This document shows, piece after piece, positions 25,660 through 37,419 of a DNA stretch of 64,000 nt (its first letter is position 1; every line of letters starts with the position of its first letter). The notes beneath the pieces are model-generated. The model was not told the origin of the DNA and ran no database searches. It worked only from the letters and a program-made list of their open reading frames with translations. The position numbers and the translations under genes were made by a program. Origin of the DNA: Tetrastigma voinierianum (lineage: Eukaryota; Streptophyta; Magnoliopsida; Vitales; Vitaceae). The stretch covers positions 4,960,001 to 5,024,000 of the forward strand of contig JAEQBH010000193.1 of assembly GCA_016808115.1 (NCBI GenBank), written 5' to 3'.

Positions 25660-26450
25660 ATATTTTAAATGGTGTTTCAACTTTTGAATTTTTTTTTTTT
25701 TATTTTGGTGTCTCAATTTTATTTTTGTTCAATTAAGTGTCTAAAGTTTATTTTTTCTATTTTGGTATCTCAACTTTATCTTTGCTCAATTAAGTTTCTA
25801 AACTTTTTTATTTTTATTTTAATTAATACAAAAACTTTGTTTTTGACAGTCAAATCATCTAAAACTTTTTCTTACGTATTGGTATTCTTAAGCTTTATTT
25901 TTGTTAGTCAGTGTTCTTGATCGATAAAAAAACATTAAATATTTAAAGTATGAAAAAATTCAGATTAGATAGCATTATAGACCATATAAAATAATGAGTA
26001 TAAATGGCCTTTATTGGGTGAAATGACAGTATTATAATTTTCACAATATATATTTTATTATCTATTAATTACAATAAAAAAGAAATTGATAAAATTTGCT
26101 ACTATAGAATTGAGATAAAAATTAAAAAAATTTCTAGCAAAAATATAACAATTTAAAAAAACAAATTTTAATTATCTTACATTATTTTACCTGGTTTTTT
26201 ATTCAGAGCAATCAATTTAGTCAGTTTCTTTTATAAAGAGATGGCAAAAACCCTAATATGAAAAGGATAATATTATCATTTCATCTCGTTAAAGATAATT
26301 TAATGTTATTTGGATGCAATTTTTACTTATTCAAATACCCTAATAAGTTTTTATTGGTCTTGAAGCATTTCATTGAACAAAAATAAAGTTGAGACACCAA
26401 AATATAAAAAATGGAAAAGTTGAGACATCATTTATATAATTAACCCTATA
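25660..26450. repeat. Fold-back repeat, ~0.8 kb
   Basis: The left arm (25668-25735: 'ggtgtttcaacttttgaa', then TATTTTGGTGTCTCAATTTT and TTTTTGTTCAATTAAG) matches the reverse complement of the right arm (26370-26440: TTGAACAAAAATAAAGTTGA, GACACCAAAATATAAAAAAT, GGAAAAGTTGAGACATC). The left arm also repeats itself in tandem (about 58 bp, to about 25920). No transposase is seen. It resembles a non-autonomous DNA element or MITE-like fold-back sequence. Confidence 0.6.
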
Positions 26451-27109
26451 ATTATTATATATAATAGTTTCGATTTTCTTGTATTATTGATAAATCTATA
26501 TTGTATCATCTCAAAATAACCGCCAAGTGTTTTAATATTTAAAAATTTAAAATTATTATTTTAATGCAACTATTAATGATATATATTGAGAGATTTTTTA
26601 CAAATCTTAGTGTCCTAAACCCATTACATACTTTAATTACTAAATTTATCAAATTTATTTTAAATTAAACTCGAATTAATCTCATTTATAGTTTTACAAT
26701 ACTTTTTACATCGTAAAATGAGTCTTTATTTTTTATTTTCAACAATTCCTTGAATACTAAATAGTAAATACACACTATTTATTTATTTTCAATATTATAA
26801 AATTTCTTAAAACATTTATAAATAATTAAATAACATGTTGAAGGGATAGTTGACCTCAAAGTGATAAACAATTTATAAAATAACATAACTCTCCATTAAT
26901 AATACATTATATTTATATACTTTTAATAATTATCTTTTATTATTTGTTCTACATTTCTCTATTATTCTTAATGCAGATATCCTTCTCCAAAAGAAGGTTT
27001 TCAAATGAATGTAATGATCCATCGACAGTCTCGCACTTGGAGAGGCATCACCCCAGAAGGACTCTAAATTTCTAGAACTCGTTGGAAGCTCTATATGGAT
27101 TACGTCACT
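26451..27109. other. AT-rich spacer, no gene seen
   Basis: Very AT-rich; no frames and no element signatures. Confidence 0.4.
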
Positions 27110-28740
27110 TTCAATTTTTGTTGATTATCTTTGTTTCAAGTGTGGAAATGGGGCATTGTGATTCGAGAATTTGATTTCTGCACAAATCCCTAGCCCAACT
27201 CCAGGTTTGATCTCTTAATTTGTTTTTTCATTCTGTGTTCGTTGTGGAGGAGGTTCATTTAATTACATCTCATTAACATTTTGAACTTTCTTGATTTGGT
27301 TGAGTATCTTCGTTTAAGTTTGAGGTTAAGACATGGGCACTACGCCAGACACTAGATACTAGTAAAAACACAAATCACTAACTCACATCCCTCAATCTTT
27401 TTTCCCCTTTTGTGTTTGTCTCAAGGTTGATTAGTAGGATTATTTAGCTGAATATTCTTTGTTTTTAGGTTTGATTTTTGATGGTTTGTTAATAGTGATA
27501 AATGATGAAGAAAAGTAGAGGGAAGGCAAGTTATTTATTGTAAATATTTCATCTCGGTTGGATAGAAATGTCATAAATATATTAGCAAAGCATAGGTAAT
27601 ATGAGAAAACTTAGTAGACAAGGTGATAAACTTGGAAATATAATCAAATGTTAGGGGCAATATAGGAAGCGAAAGTTCAAAAAAAAGTTTGTGGTATGTG
27701 AGGCACTCATTCTTTTATATATAGTATAAGATTTATTAGTTTTGATTTGTCATTTCTCTCAATCTTATGAGGCCAAAACATTTTTCGATAATCATTTGAG
27801 GTGGATCAACGTTTTGTTTATCCATCATCTAATTTCACTTTTATATGAGTTGCAATCTGTACTTACCCAAAAGTCTTGTCTTACTATTACTAATTGATGG
27901 TCAGACAAACAAAAATTCAAATCCCATAGTTTCTAAACCCTATATATTTTGATGCGATGCTATATTTCCCCAATTTCCTAATGTTAATGACAATTTTTTT
28001 TAATTTTTTTATATAATTATTTTTAAAAAAAAAAAATCTATCCACGCCTGATAAATGACTAAATGAAATATCGATGCATGATTTTTACCATAAGTTGTAG
28101 CACACAGTAAAAGTTTCCTTTCTTTCCTGCACATTAATGTCACTAAAGAAGGGAAAATAATAATTTTTCTCACTCGGATGATCTAAAAACACTACCCTTT
28201 GTATCGATCACATTTCTATTCTTATCTCTTCAATTTTCCCTGATTATCTTCTTATCAATGTGGCATTGGAGAATTATGATTCGGGCATGCGATCTTCTTC
28301 AAATTTTGAGAAAACCCCAAAATATTAAGTCTAATCTTTTAATTTCTTTTCATTTTCGTGTTCCTGGAGGAGATTTATAAGGGATTGAGGGAAGGAGACT
28401 GTGAGGATTTGATCGATGGAAATTGTCATTGGAGTCGAGCTGTGAGGGAGCCTTTGACCTTAAGGATTCCATAAATAAATATGTGAATGACATATGATAA
28501 TAGTGTAAATATGATTTTTTTTTTTTTTTTTTTCTTTTTAGTGTTGGCATCCGGAGGAGAATCATAAAGAATTGGAAGCAAAGATGATGAGTTAGCGATC
28601 ATGACTCATCTTGTAATTAACATGACTCATTGGAAATGAAAATTTTATAAATATTTTTTATGTTAACATTGCAGATATAGAAAGAGATAGGGGCAATATG
28701 GGAATCAAAAAAAAAAAATTGTCCTATATGGGTCACCACT
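27110..28740. repeat. Two diverged copies of a ~0.6-kb unit
   Basis: Copy 1 (about 27110-27730) and copy 2 (about 28230-28740) share in the same order: TTGATTATCTT, 'gtggca/gtggaa', 'ttgtgattcgag/attatgattcggg', TCTAATCTTTTAATTT/'tctcttaatttg', 'gtgttcgttgtggaggag/gtgttcctggaggag', and a closing GGGGCAATATRGGAA. Copy spacing is about 1.1 kb. The context is non-retroelement DNA. It could be a duplicated gene leader or an unknown repeat; no protein is readable. Confidence 0.5.
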
Positions 28741-29820
28741 AACTATACAATAATTGCGTTTGGTTTTTGTTTTTTTGTTTTTTTGTTTTTACTTTTTAAT
28801 GAAAACAATTAGCTTTCAGAATTTAGTTTGTTTGTTTTTTTTTTTTTTTCAAAACTTATTGCTAAATTTTTAAAAAAATTTATTGAATAGAAAAACCATT
28901 TTTTTTTTGTTTTTTTCGGCTTTTTAATGTTTTTGTATTTTTCTATTAAGAAGCTAAATATTGAAAATATGTGTTTTAAGTTGATTGAAATTCTGTAATT
29001 AAATTTAATACTAACTAAATAAAAACATATATTTTTAAATTTTTTATTTATAAATTTATTATCTCAAAATTTAGATAAAAATTAAAAGATTGAGTTTTAA
29101 AAAAAAACAAACAATTAAATATTTCATCCTATTAAACACTAATTGAATTACGTTAAAAAAAAAAAAAAAAACCAAGCGCCACTTCCATGCCCGTACCTTT
29201 TTATTATTTTGAAATATGGTAGGTGATTGTTATGGTAAAGGGCAATCATCACATATTCACATGCCCTTTATTATAAAGAAAAACAAAAGTATTGAATTTA
29301 CACCCAGTCCTTAGAGGAGAGGGTATAGATTATTGACGATTATATCATACCGTGGTCTGATTAATATTGGAACTACACTTGAGGCTGCTCAAGTCCTTAT
29401 AAAAATAGATTATAACGATTAAATGTTAAATGAATAAACGTAAAAAAAAAAATTAATATTAGAACATACACCATTGATTATTTATATATAACATTTTTAT
29501 TAAATAATACTCTATTGTATTATGTGAGCTAGCATAATAAAATATATATATTTTTAATAAACTATTAATACTTCTATTAAAACTTGGGACCCATGAAGTC
29601 TTAATTAACACAAGAAACTTAAATAATAATTTATATTTTTCTCAAATTCCCACATCTTTTAAATTTTGACTTTAAACCGGAATATAGTTCCAATAGTTTC
29701 TCTTAGGTGAAGTTGTAAATACAATCACATTATAAATCTTTTTTTTTTTTTAAAGAAAAACAATTTTACTAATTCAAACTAGTAATATATCGATAGAAAA
29801 ATAAAATCGAAAATCGGCAA
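28741..29820. other. AT-rich spacer, no gene seen
   Basis: T- and A-rich with repeated TTTTTTGTTTTT runs at 28758-28800 and 28820-28915. No gene. Confidence 0.4.
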
Positions 29821-30768
29821 CATAAATGATGAAAGCAGCATCGAAGTTAATACTTATGTGAATCGGTTTATACGCACTATCGTTTGATAGTTGAGCATCA
29901 TATTGTGGTGCCTGTTTCTTGGGAGACCATACAGTCAGCCGTGCATACAAGCCAAAAGGTTACAATTAGGCAGGGCAGACAAAGCCGAACTTAGAAAGCC
30001 GGCAAGACCGGATCTCAGATATCCTCTCTAGTCGGGAAGGATTGATATTCCAGGATGCCATATCCAGGAAGCTTTACTTAACAATCTTAACGGATGAAAC
30101 TCCCACGAGAGGCGTGCGCCCTTCATTACCTTCTTTAGTGAATTCAAAGTGAATGGCGTTCAAGGAAGGGCCACGATATTTGGAAATGTACTTAAAGGAA
30201 AAAGTGAGTCTCAATGCGCGATATATGAAGCCAAAACCTCATACGTCTAAACAAAAGGAAGAACTAATACTAATGAAGATCTTTTCCACCTTCCCTTCCA
30301 GATTTGGGAAGTGCCACTTTTACGTAAGCGGATCTGCTTTATCTCTACGATAAAAGGAAATTAAGCCCGAGAAAATAAGAGTATACCTATGAAATGAAAT
30401 ATTGCCAGGATTTTAGAAAGAAAGGATCTAACTTCCAACATGGGGCGGCAGTGGAGACCCTCCGTAAAACTTTCTTAATTATCATTTGCGGTTATGGCGA
30501 CAGTTTATGATCCGATGGCTGGAAGATTGGAAGCCTTAGTGGCAGTCGTGACGCTAGTAGGAAATCTCGAAGGCGATACCACGAGCAGGTTCATCGGCTC
30601 CTAGTAATCTCCCTACACACGAGTTAGTGGTTGTTCATGCACTGACTAGTGGAGTTTGTAGCCATGTCTATGATAACGACCAGGAGCATTGACAGATTGG
30701 CAGTGGACCGAAACCAGGGGCGCTGGGTTTGATCTTGCCATTTACATTTCTTTAGTTTTCTTTTTCAA
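29821..30768 (-). other. Unassigned, probably retroelement interior
   Basis: Composition changes sharply from AT-rich spacer to GC-balanced sequence. The last ~50 bp (30720-30768), on the minus strand, match the leader next to LTR F1, so at least that part is the F2 leader. The rest has short frames, such as 66 codons at 30153-30353 (plus strand), that I do not recognise. No Gag, protease or RT motif is seen on either strand. Confidence 0.35.
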
Positions 30769-33371
30769 AAGTGTAGCGACCTTGAATCCCAGGCTCGACG
30801 AATGACAGATCAGAGCGGGCCAGGTTTTACACTAGAGTCAATTTCCTTTATCAAAACATTTTCTCATGTTATTTCTCTCTTGCGCTTTCTATTTTCACAA
30901 GCATTTCAAATTAGTGCCCACAACATTTACATTTCATAAAATGTAATTACAATGAAGGCATTCTATGCCCCTTCAAAATGATATACAATACAAAACATTT
31001 CTTTAGAGTTCAACTATTTGTTCACAAAATATTTCATGTTCAAATAGGAAATGATATGCATATGGCGGGGTATACACTTATACGCCCGTGAGCTGTTTTG
31101 GCGACTTACGCCACTGGTCTTTGTTTCTCTTCCATCACTTCCGAAACTCCGCGCATAGATAAAACTATGGCACAAGCATTTTCATGCTTAGTGGTTCTGT
31201 TAGCGCCTCTATTTCAATATTCAATTTAACTCGCATGCATTTAACATTAAACCATGCCTATTATATCAACATATACTCATGTGCTATTCACTTTCGATGC
31301 TTTCATTTTTACACCATTTATCATGCTTACAAATGCAATTTCACGCATCAATTCAATTCACAATTCATTTATGAGATTTAAACATATACATAAAAATATC
31401 ATTTTCACTCGTCAATGTTGGTTCTTTCACTTTGATTATTCAATTTACGCTTTTAACGGATTCTGTTCGATGAATCCCGCCCTTATTATCATTCGGTAAT
31501 GTGCTCACACATTTAATAATCGTTCCATCGCATTTTGATGCCGCTTGGTGCACCCCGGCTGTGGTATCAATTAAATGTCATACGCCATCATGACGGATAC
31601 CATCGCGATCCCGCCAAGGGGGATTTCTTCAATGCCACGCCATCACACGATGCCGACGTGCATCCCGCCAAGTGAGACATCGACAATTTCAGGTGCCGTG
31701 ATGCATACCGACGGGTGCATCCCGCCAAGCGCCCATTCGGAGTATCATTCAATTCATTTATGACGAATTCGCTTGATGAATCCCGCCCTTATCATCATTC
31801 ACGTTCATTCGCTTTCAAATATCACATTTCAATCTATATTCACTTCGTATTACTTTCAAAGATATACTCAATCTGCACTTATTTCATACTCATTCACACG
31901 TGACTCATCTGGCGTACTATCATATACTCATTCATGTACTCATTTCATATACTCATTTATATACTCATTTCATGGTTACTTGGTAAACTACCAAAAATAC
32001 TTGAAATAAGAAATATTTCAAAGAAATCAAACAAAGAACAAACCGGTTGTCTGATCTAGCTTCCTTCTTCGACCGGTCCTAGGTTAGGCGATCATCACTC
32101 ATTCCTAGTCAATAAAATCACACCACTCTTAGTGGATAATTACCCTTAAACAATTTTAGTAGAATTACAAGTTTATTTCCTTTAATGTCTTAATAAGACA
32201 CAGTTTGTCCCAAGACGAACTCGCTCATTTCCATGCGAGTTACGGCACGCTTCACTTAGTTCTATCCTTATTTGAGAGCCCCCATTAACTGACATTTCTA
32301 GGGTCCCTAAACATTCGGGGTAAGAATACTTGGGATCTGACGGTGCAAAATACGCAAACAAAGGCTGTTGAAGTAGCTGCACGGCACACTTCGACCGTAC
32401 CGATACTCAGTTATCCGCCGGTCGGCACCGATACCGACGGAGTGGTACCCTGGGCATTGCCCACTGCATCATGGTACCGGTACCACCCCTTTGGTACCGG
32501 TACCACCTACGGGTTTTTGCCCATAAATGCTTGATTTTTGGCATTTTCACACATTTTTCTTCCACAATTCTTCTCCAATTTGTCCCATATCAAAAATCCA
32601 CCATGGAATCCACCAAACAACTCCAAATGTGGTTTAGAATCAATAAAAATCCATTTTCTCGTTAGAATAACCAACCAAATCAAAAAGAATGAGGTTGTGG
32701 TTTTGATTTTTCTTACCTACTCTTCTTCTTCAAATTCCTTTCAGATGTCGCTGGGTCTCATAGGAGCGAGAAATGGGAAGCAAAGCCAACCAAAGCCACT
32801 CTTCCTTTGCAAACCCAGATTTTCCTTTCTCCTTCCTTTTCTCCTCAAAACGATTGCCTTATATAATGAGTCTAAGACCACATTTTTTGTCTTTATATCC
32901 CTTAAATCCATAAGGCCTTGTTCGCCTTTTAACTCCATTTAAGTGTAAGGCCATGCTCGCCTACACACTTATTCCTTATTCCTCATTTTCTCCTCCTTTT
33001 CGTCTTTAATTTTATTCCATAAGGCCTTGTTTGGCATTTAACTCATTTTTTTCATTTAAGTCTCCTATTATTCCACTTTGGCCATTCTTTCATCATAAAT
33101 TCACTTAGACATTTATTCTTTATAACAATTGACCCTTAGGTCCTCATTTTACAATTTTTTTTCACATTTGCCCTTTTTCACTTAGGTTATTTCCGGGTTC
33201 AACCACTTTCTCATTTTAGCATATAATATTCCAACTATGTCACTTTCAATTTACATTTTCACAATTTATCAATTTATCACTTCCTGAAACCTAAGCTCAA
33301 GCTCAATTCATACCTTAATATAAATAATAAAATTATTATGTGTACCAGCAGTATTTGGGCGTTAATAAGTA
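30769..33371 (-). repeat. Gypsy LTR F2 (minus strand)
   Basis: It is collinear with F1 (landmarks listed there). The minus-strand start is near 33367, as a decayed TGTAACGCCC ('ttattaacgcccaaatact'), followed by AATAATTTTATTATTT, and the end is GGTCGCTACA at 30769, giving about 2.6 kb. It contains GCATCCCGCCAAG repeats (31605-31735), TACTCATTT repeats (31870-31972) and two identical palindromes at 32472 and 32492. Open frames on both strands at 32538-32942 lie in LTR sequence and lack codon-like conservation with F1, so I do not call a gene. Confidence 0.7.
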
Positions 33372-33459
33372 ACCCGCTAACCAACCCATTGAGATCGTCA
33401 CAAGCGCTGTGAGATGGAGGCGGCTAAAGAGGAGCAAAGCATTGTGATGGTCGAACCAC

Positions 33460-34860
33460 GTGGAGGCGCAACCGCTTTCGCAACAAGAGAACGAACGCTT
33501 ACCAATCCATCTGGAGACCAACCAGGACGAGAACCTACAAGAAGCTCCCCAGCATGTACCCCCAACTTGGACGAATAAGGGCAAAGAGCCCGCCCTACCT
33601 GACCATAGCGATCCACTAGCCGATGGCGAGTTATCTTCAGGTAGCTCTCCACTCCTCCACTTCCACCCCGGGCAATGCGAAGTCGAGTCCGTGAAGAGAC
33701 CACCTCACCATTCCGCCGCCGTCAAGGGCACGCATCGCCAGACGCGAAGAGAGGCCAACAGGGACAGGCCCCATTCGGAGTTGGCCCCCGAGCATATGCC
33801 TACCCGGGTCGGAGGTTTCAATTTCTAATTACAAAGACTCCAGACAGGCACTCGCTCGAATACAACGTCTTATCCCCTTGTACGGGGACCGTACGACATG
33901 CTGTCTTCCCCCTTAGGCCAGCACATTTTGGATTACGAGCCCCCTCGCGGATTTGTCATTCCGCCGTTTGCTATGTACGAAGGCTCTTTTGATCCATACG
34001 ATCATATGTTGCACTTTAACCAGTAATGATCTCAACACGAACGACACTGGTAAGGTATTCCCTCGCCAAATGAAGGATCCGGCCCAGCCTGTTCCATAAG
34101 CTTCCAAGAGGATCCCTAAACTCCATTCGCGTAATCATGGGCTACTTTATTCTCAAGATTCAGGTTCTGGGTTCTGCAGAGGAAAGGAAACACTTCAATC
34201 CCGCTCTAGTCCATCTTTCGGTAGGAAGACGAATCCATCCGGGACTTCACCCGGAGATTTGGGCAAGTCCGTCCAACAAATTGATACGTATAGTATGGAT
34301 GCAATCTTACAAAACTTCCGAAGAAGCTTTGGGCCGACTACTCCTTTCTTCCAGTCCCTTTCCCTTGATCCACCTGCAACCATGGAAAAACTGTATCGAC
34401 GGGCAGACAAATACTCCACTTTGGAGGACAATATCTGGGCCGCCTCACAAATTGGGGCACGATAACCGTCAGAGCTGAAGCACACAAGAGCATCCTGAAC
34501 ATGTTGGGCCGTGAGCAAGGGTCAAAGCGCCTCAAGAACAATCAGAAGAAAAGGATCCTCCCCAACGCCACTCCCTCTAACACTTCCTAACGGATGTCTC
34601 CAACCGGATCACCTGAAGCGAAACGGCCCCACCTATGCGAGCAAATCCAGACCAACGTAACCGATCGTTAAGGTGTGACTATCACAGAGACCACGACCAT
34701 GAAACAAATCATTGCCAAGGCCTGAAGTTCTGTAGAAATATTTGTCCAGAGGCGCACCTGGTCCATCGGAGCGTCCCGCAGTCCACCCCCCGCCAGCCCA
34801 CAAGCTGGTCGTTGTCACCCAGCTACATCTGTAGCTCACCCACCACTCACCTTTAATAGA
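33460..34860 (+). pseudogene. gag of Tat-type element H
   Basis: The N-terminal part (frame open 33460-33828) is Gln/Glu/Pro rich. Later blocks match the Tat-type capsid: the PP.GFVIP-like and FDPYDH segments (33940-34010), HKLP.GS.NS (34095-34125), the GKSVQQIDTYSMDAILQNFR frame (34259-34320), SFGPTTPFFQSLSLDPPATM and LYRRADKYSTLEDN (34328-34435). A nucleocapsid zinc knuckle CX2HX4HX4C lies at 34674-34715 (CDYHRDHDHETNHC), with its metal ligands intact. In the family Gag forms the particle and binds the RNA. At least four frame changes and several stops disable it here. Confidence 0.85.
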
Positions 34861-35035
34861 GGCCCAGGCCCATGATCAGTCACGCCTAAGAAGTAGAGAT
34901 CTAAATGCTCCGCCGCAAACCCTCGCCGTGAGCTTCGAGTAAATACCATCAATACCTCAAAGAGCAGCACACTGGTTTAGCCGATCGATGACCCCATATC
35001 CTTTCCTCTTGTAAACCCGACCCGGGTCATCACTC

Positions 35036-35509
35036 CCCATTGTGATGCACTTATACTCACCTTATGTATTAACAATTTTGATGTGCACAGGGTCCTTGTT
35101 GATCCCACGCATGCTGAGTTACACCTTCTAGCCTTATGCATGAAAGTCCCACTAACCAGCTCCCGCCTGGCCGGTCAGAGTCTTATCTGGATTCAATGGA
35201 TCCACCACACTAACGGTGGGTGATATTGATCTTTCTATAAAGGCAGGACCAATAACTCAGCAGGTGTTGTTTTTAGTAGTTGAAGATTTGGGCCCATACA
35301 ATGTTATCGTAGGCCGAACCTGGCTACATACCATGAAAGCAATCCCCTCAACCTACCACCAAACTATCAGTTATCTCACTGCATCCGGGCAGGTTGACCT
35401 CCAAGGTAGCCAATTAGCTGCACGTCAGTGTTATCAGTTGTCAATTCATGAGCACGAAAAGGGTAAAGGCCCCGATAGTTCGCCCTCCGAAACTCACGCC
35501 TCATCATAG
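35036..35509 (+). pseudogene. Protease of Tat-type element H
   Basis: It opens with NNFDVHRVLVDP (35070-35106), the position where retropepsins have VLVD(S/T)G. Here Asp is followed by Pro-Thr-His, so the catalytic triad is damaged. The second half stays open for 97 codons (35216-35509) and reads AGPITQQVLFLVVEDLGPYN, then IVGRTWLHTMKAIPSTYHQ, the flap and C-terminal 'ILGR.WL' region of the domain. It ends in Ser/Glu-rich linker sequence before RT. A frame shift at about 35210 separates the halves. Confidence 0.8.
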
Positions 35510-35559
35510 CAATTAAAGCCATCTGTCTAGGCCACTTCAAAAGATAAGGAGCAATTGGC

Positions 35560-36560
35560 TGTAGATCCTCTGCAATTCATGCTCATAAGCGGCCCAGACA
35601 GGTGCACCTATGTTAGTTCCCTCCTAACCAAAGAAGAAAGGGGTCGGCTGCAAGAAGTACTAAAGCACGTCATGTGTTCGCTCGAAATCGGCTCGGACAT
35701 GATAGGATAAGCCCGTGAACGCTCCTGGCACAAGTTGAACGTTTCTCCCATTCGCCAGACCGCTCTGGCAGAGTAGCATGCTTTCCACCCGACCGCCATC
35801 GATAATCCAAGTCGAGGTAGATAACCTTTTGAAGGCTGGTTTTATCAAAGAAGTGAAATATCCGAATGGCTTGCTAATGTGGTGGTAGTCCCAAAGAAAG
35901 GAGGCAAATGGCGGGTATGTGTAGACTACACGGATCTTAACGACGCGTGTCCTAAAGATAGCTTCCCTTTGCTTCGTATTGATCAGATTGTCGACGCATC
36001 GGCTGGACATGGCATGTTATCATTCTAGACATTCTTTGGCTCACTGGTCCCCCATGTACCCGCCAACGCAGATAACGTTCCTTTCATCACTCCCTCACGG
36101 CTATGCTACAAATGTATCGCCATTCGGTTAAAGAATGCCTGGGGCCACCCCATCAGGAGATCGTAACCAAGCACGCCGCCACCGCCGGAAAACTATGGAA
36201 GTGATACATGGGACGATATGCTTCGGCAAACTAAGGAGCGGCCGGATCATGCTGCGCATTTGCAAGAGGTATTTGACCTCCTCAAGACCGGCGAGCATGA
36301 AACTCAATCCGCTAAATGCATTCGGGTCATGCGCTGGTCTGCCTTGTATGATTCATGATGACCTCGGCATATCATCAAATCCTTCCATTTAACACGCCAC
36401 TCCTAGATCTCCGCCCCAGCTCTAGAAAAGAGGTATAACTGACCACGGGCTGGGATTAGCTGCCTCAGGACTTGCCGTATTTCCCCTTGCTCACACCGCT
36501 TAGCCATTTTTCGCAACCCTGGGTGGGAGCTAGTTCATTAGGATGGAATGAAGAATGATC
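35560..36560 (+). pseudogene. Reverse transcriptase of element H
   Basis: Recognisable blocks in order: FIKEVKYP-like with WLANVVVVPKKGGKWRVCVD and YTDLNDACPKDSFPL (35850-35970), RIDQIVDASAGH (35972-36010), a decayed segment where the 'SGYNQI' and 'PFGLKNAGATYQ' blocks should be (RLKNAWGHP near 36125), and the catalytic-loop region where YVDDM is replaced (36195-36215, 'VIHGTI' in the open frame), then the palm/thumb block ending KLNPLNAFGSCAG (36300-36350). The active-site Asp pair is not present in any single frame. The enzyme would copy element RNA to DNA. Confidence 0.85.
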
Positions 36561-36579
36561 GGCTTATTCGCATCAAGCA

Positions 36580-37250
36580 AATATTTAGCCGAACCTCAAT
36601 TCTTGCAAGTCAAAACGACCGCGGCACTCTTCTTCGTCTACTGTCGTCTCAAACAGCAAAGTGAGTGCCGTGATTAATTGTACAGAATGAAGACTGAAAC
36701 AAAGGCCTATATTCTTCGTTAGCAAATCCCAACACGTAGAGACCGTGCACAACACCTTGAGCAGCCTCCTATTCCTCCGGATAGCACCCAAGAAACTCCT
36801 CAGCCTACTTCCAAAAAGCACATCCATACTGTTGTATTAACCGACCTCCCTTCTCGAGCACCACATGCCCGACCATCTAGAAGAACGGTCACGCGACCAA
36901 CTAGTTTTTGTATATATCCAATACAAGCCAAGGCTCTCAAAAGGGACAGCCGTCGACTTCATATAGCGAACTCCCCGCCTGGAACGCCACCCAACAAACT
37001 TGTATTGGTGGATTCAATATTGATGAGGCTAACCGACAAACCGCGACGTTGGTTTACAATTAAAATTCCATCCGTGGATAAGATCATCAGTAATCCCATT
37101 CAGTTCGCCTCAGCCTGACTAGAACCCATGCGCCCCGCTCACTCGGTAACCCCATCCAAAGTGATTCCTAATTGGTGGTTGGGCAAGTTAACGAAGAATT
37201 CAAATCCCGAGACCCCCAAATGGCGAAATACGTCTCCCGGGTGAAATAGC
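36580..37250 (+). pseudogene. RNase H region of element H
   Basis: Blocks include a 'Q.PIFFVSKSQHVET' match (36700-36740), the 'LLS..PKSTSI' connection segment, LEERSRDQLVFVYIQYKPRL (36880-36935), GTAVDFI (36945-36965) and LYWWIQY where LYVDGA is expected (37000-37020). The first catalytic Asp of RNase H (in YVDG) is therefore missing as read. Beyond 37025 similarity fades into the linker to integrase. Confidence 0.7.
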
Positions 37251-37419
37251 GCTTGAACGCTTTTCCAAAGACGGGAAGCCGGAACACACTCCTAAAGGTT
37301 AATGAAAGGCGTACACCTTGGCTTCAGGGTCGCTCACCAATCACCTAAACCATACTCCCGCTATCTATCAGCCACCACACCATCCCCACAAATAAACCAA
37401 AGAACAAGGACCTCCCTTC

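Noticed and set aside
32538..32942. 134-codon plus-strand open frame
   Set aside because: Inside LTR F2; the aligned part of LTR F1 does not keep the frame, so there is no sign of protein selection.
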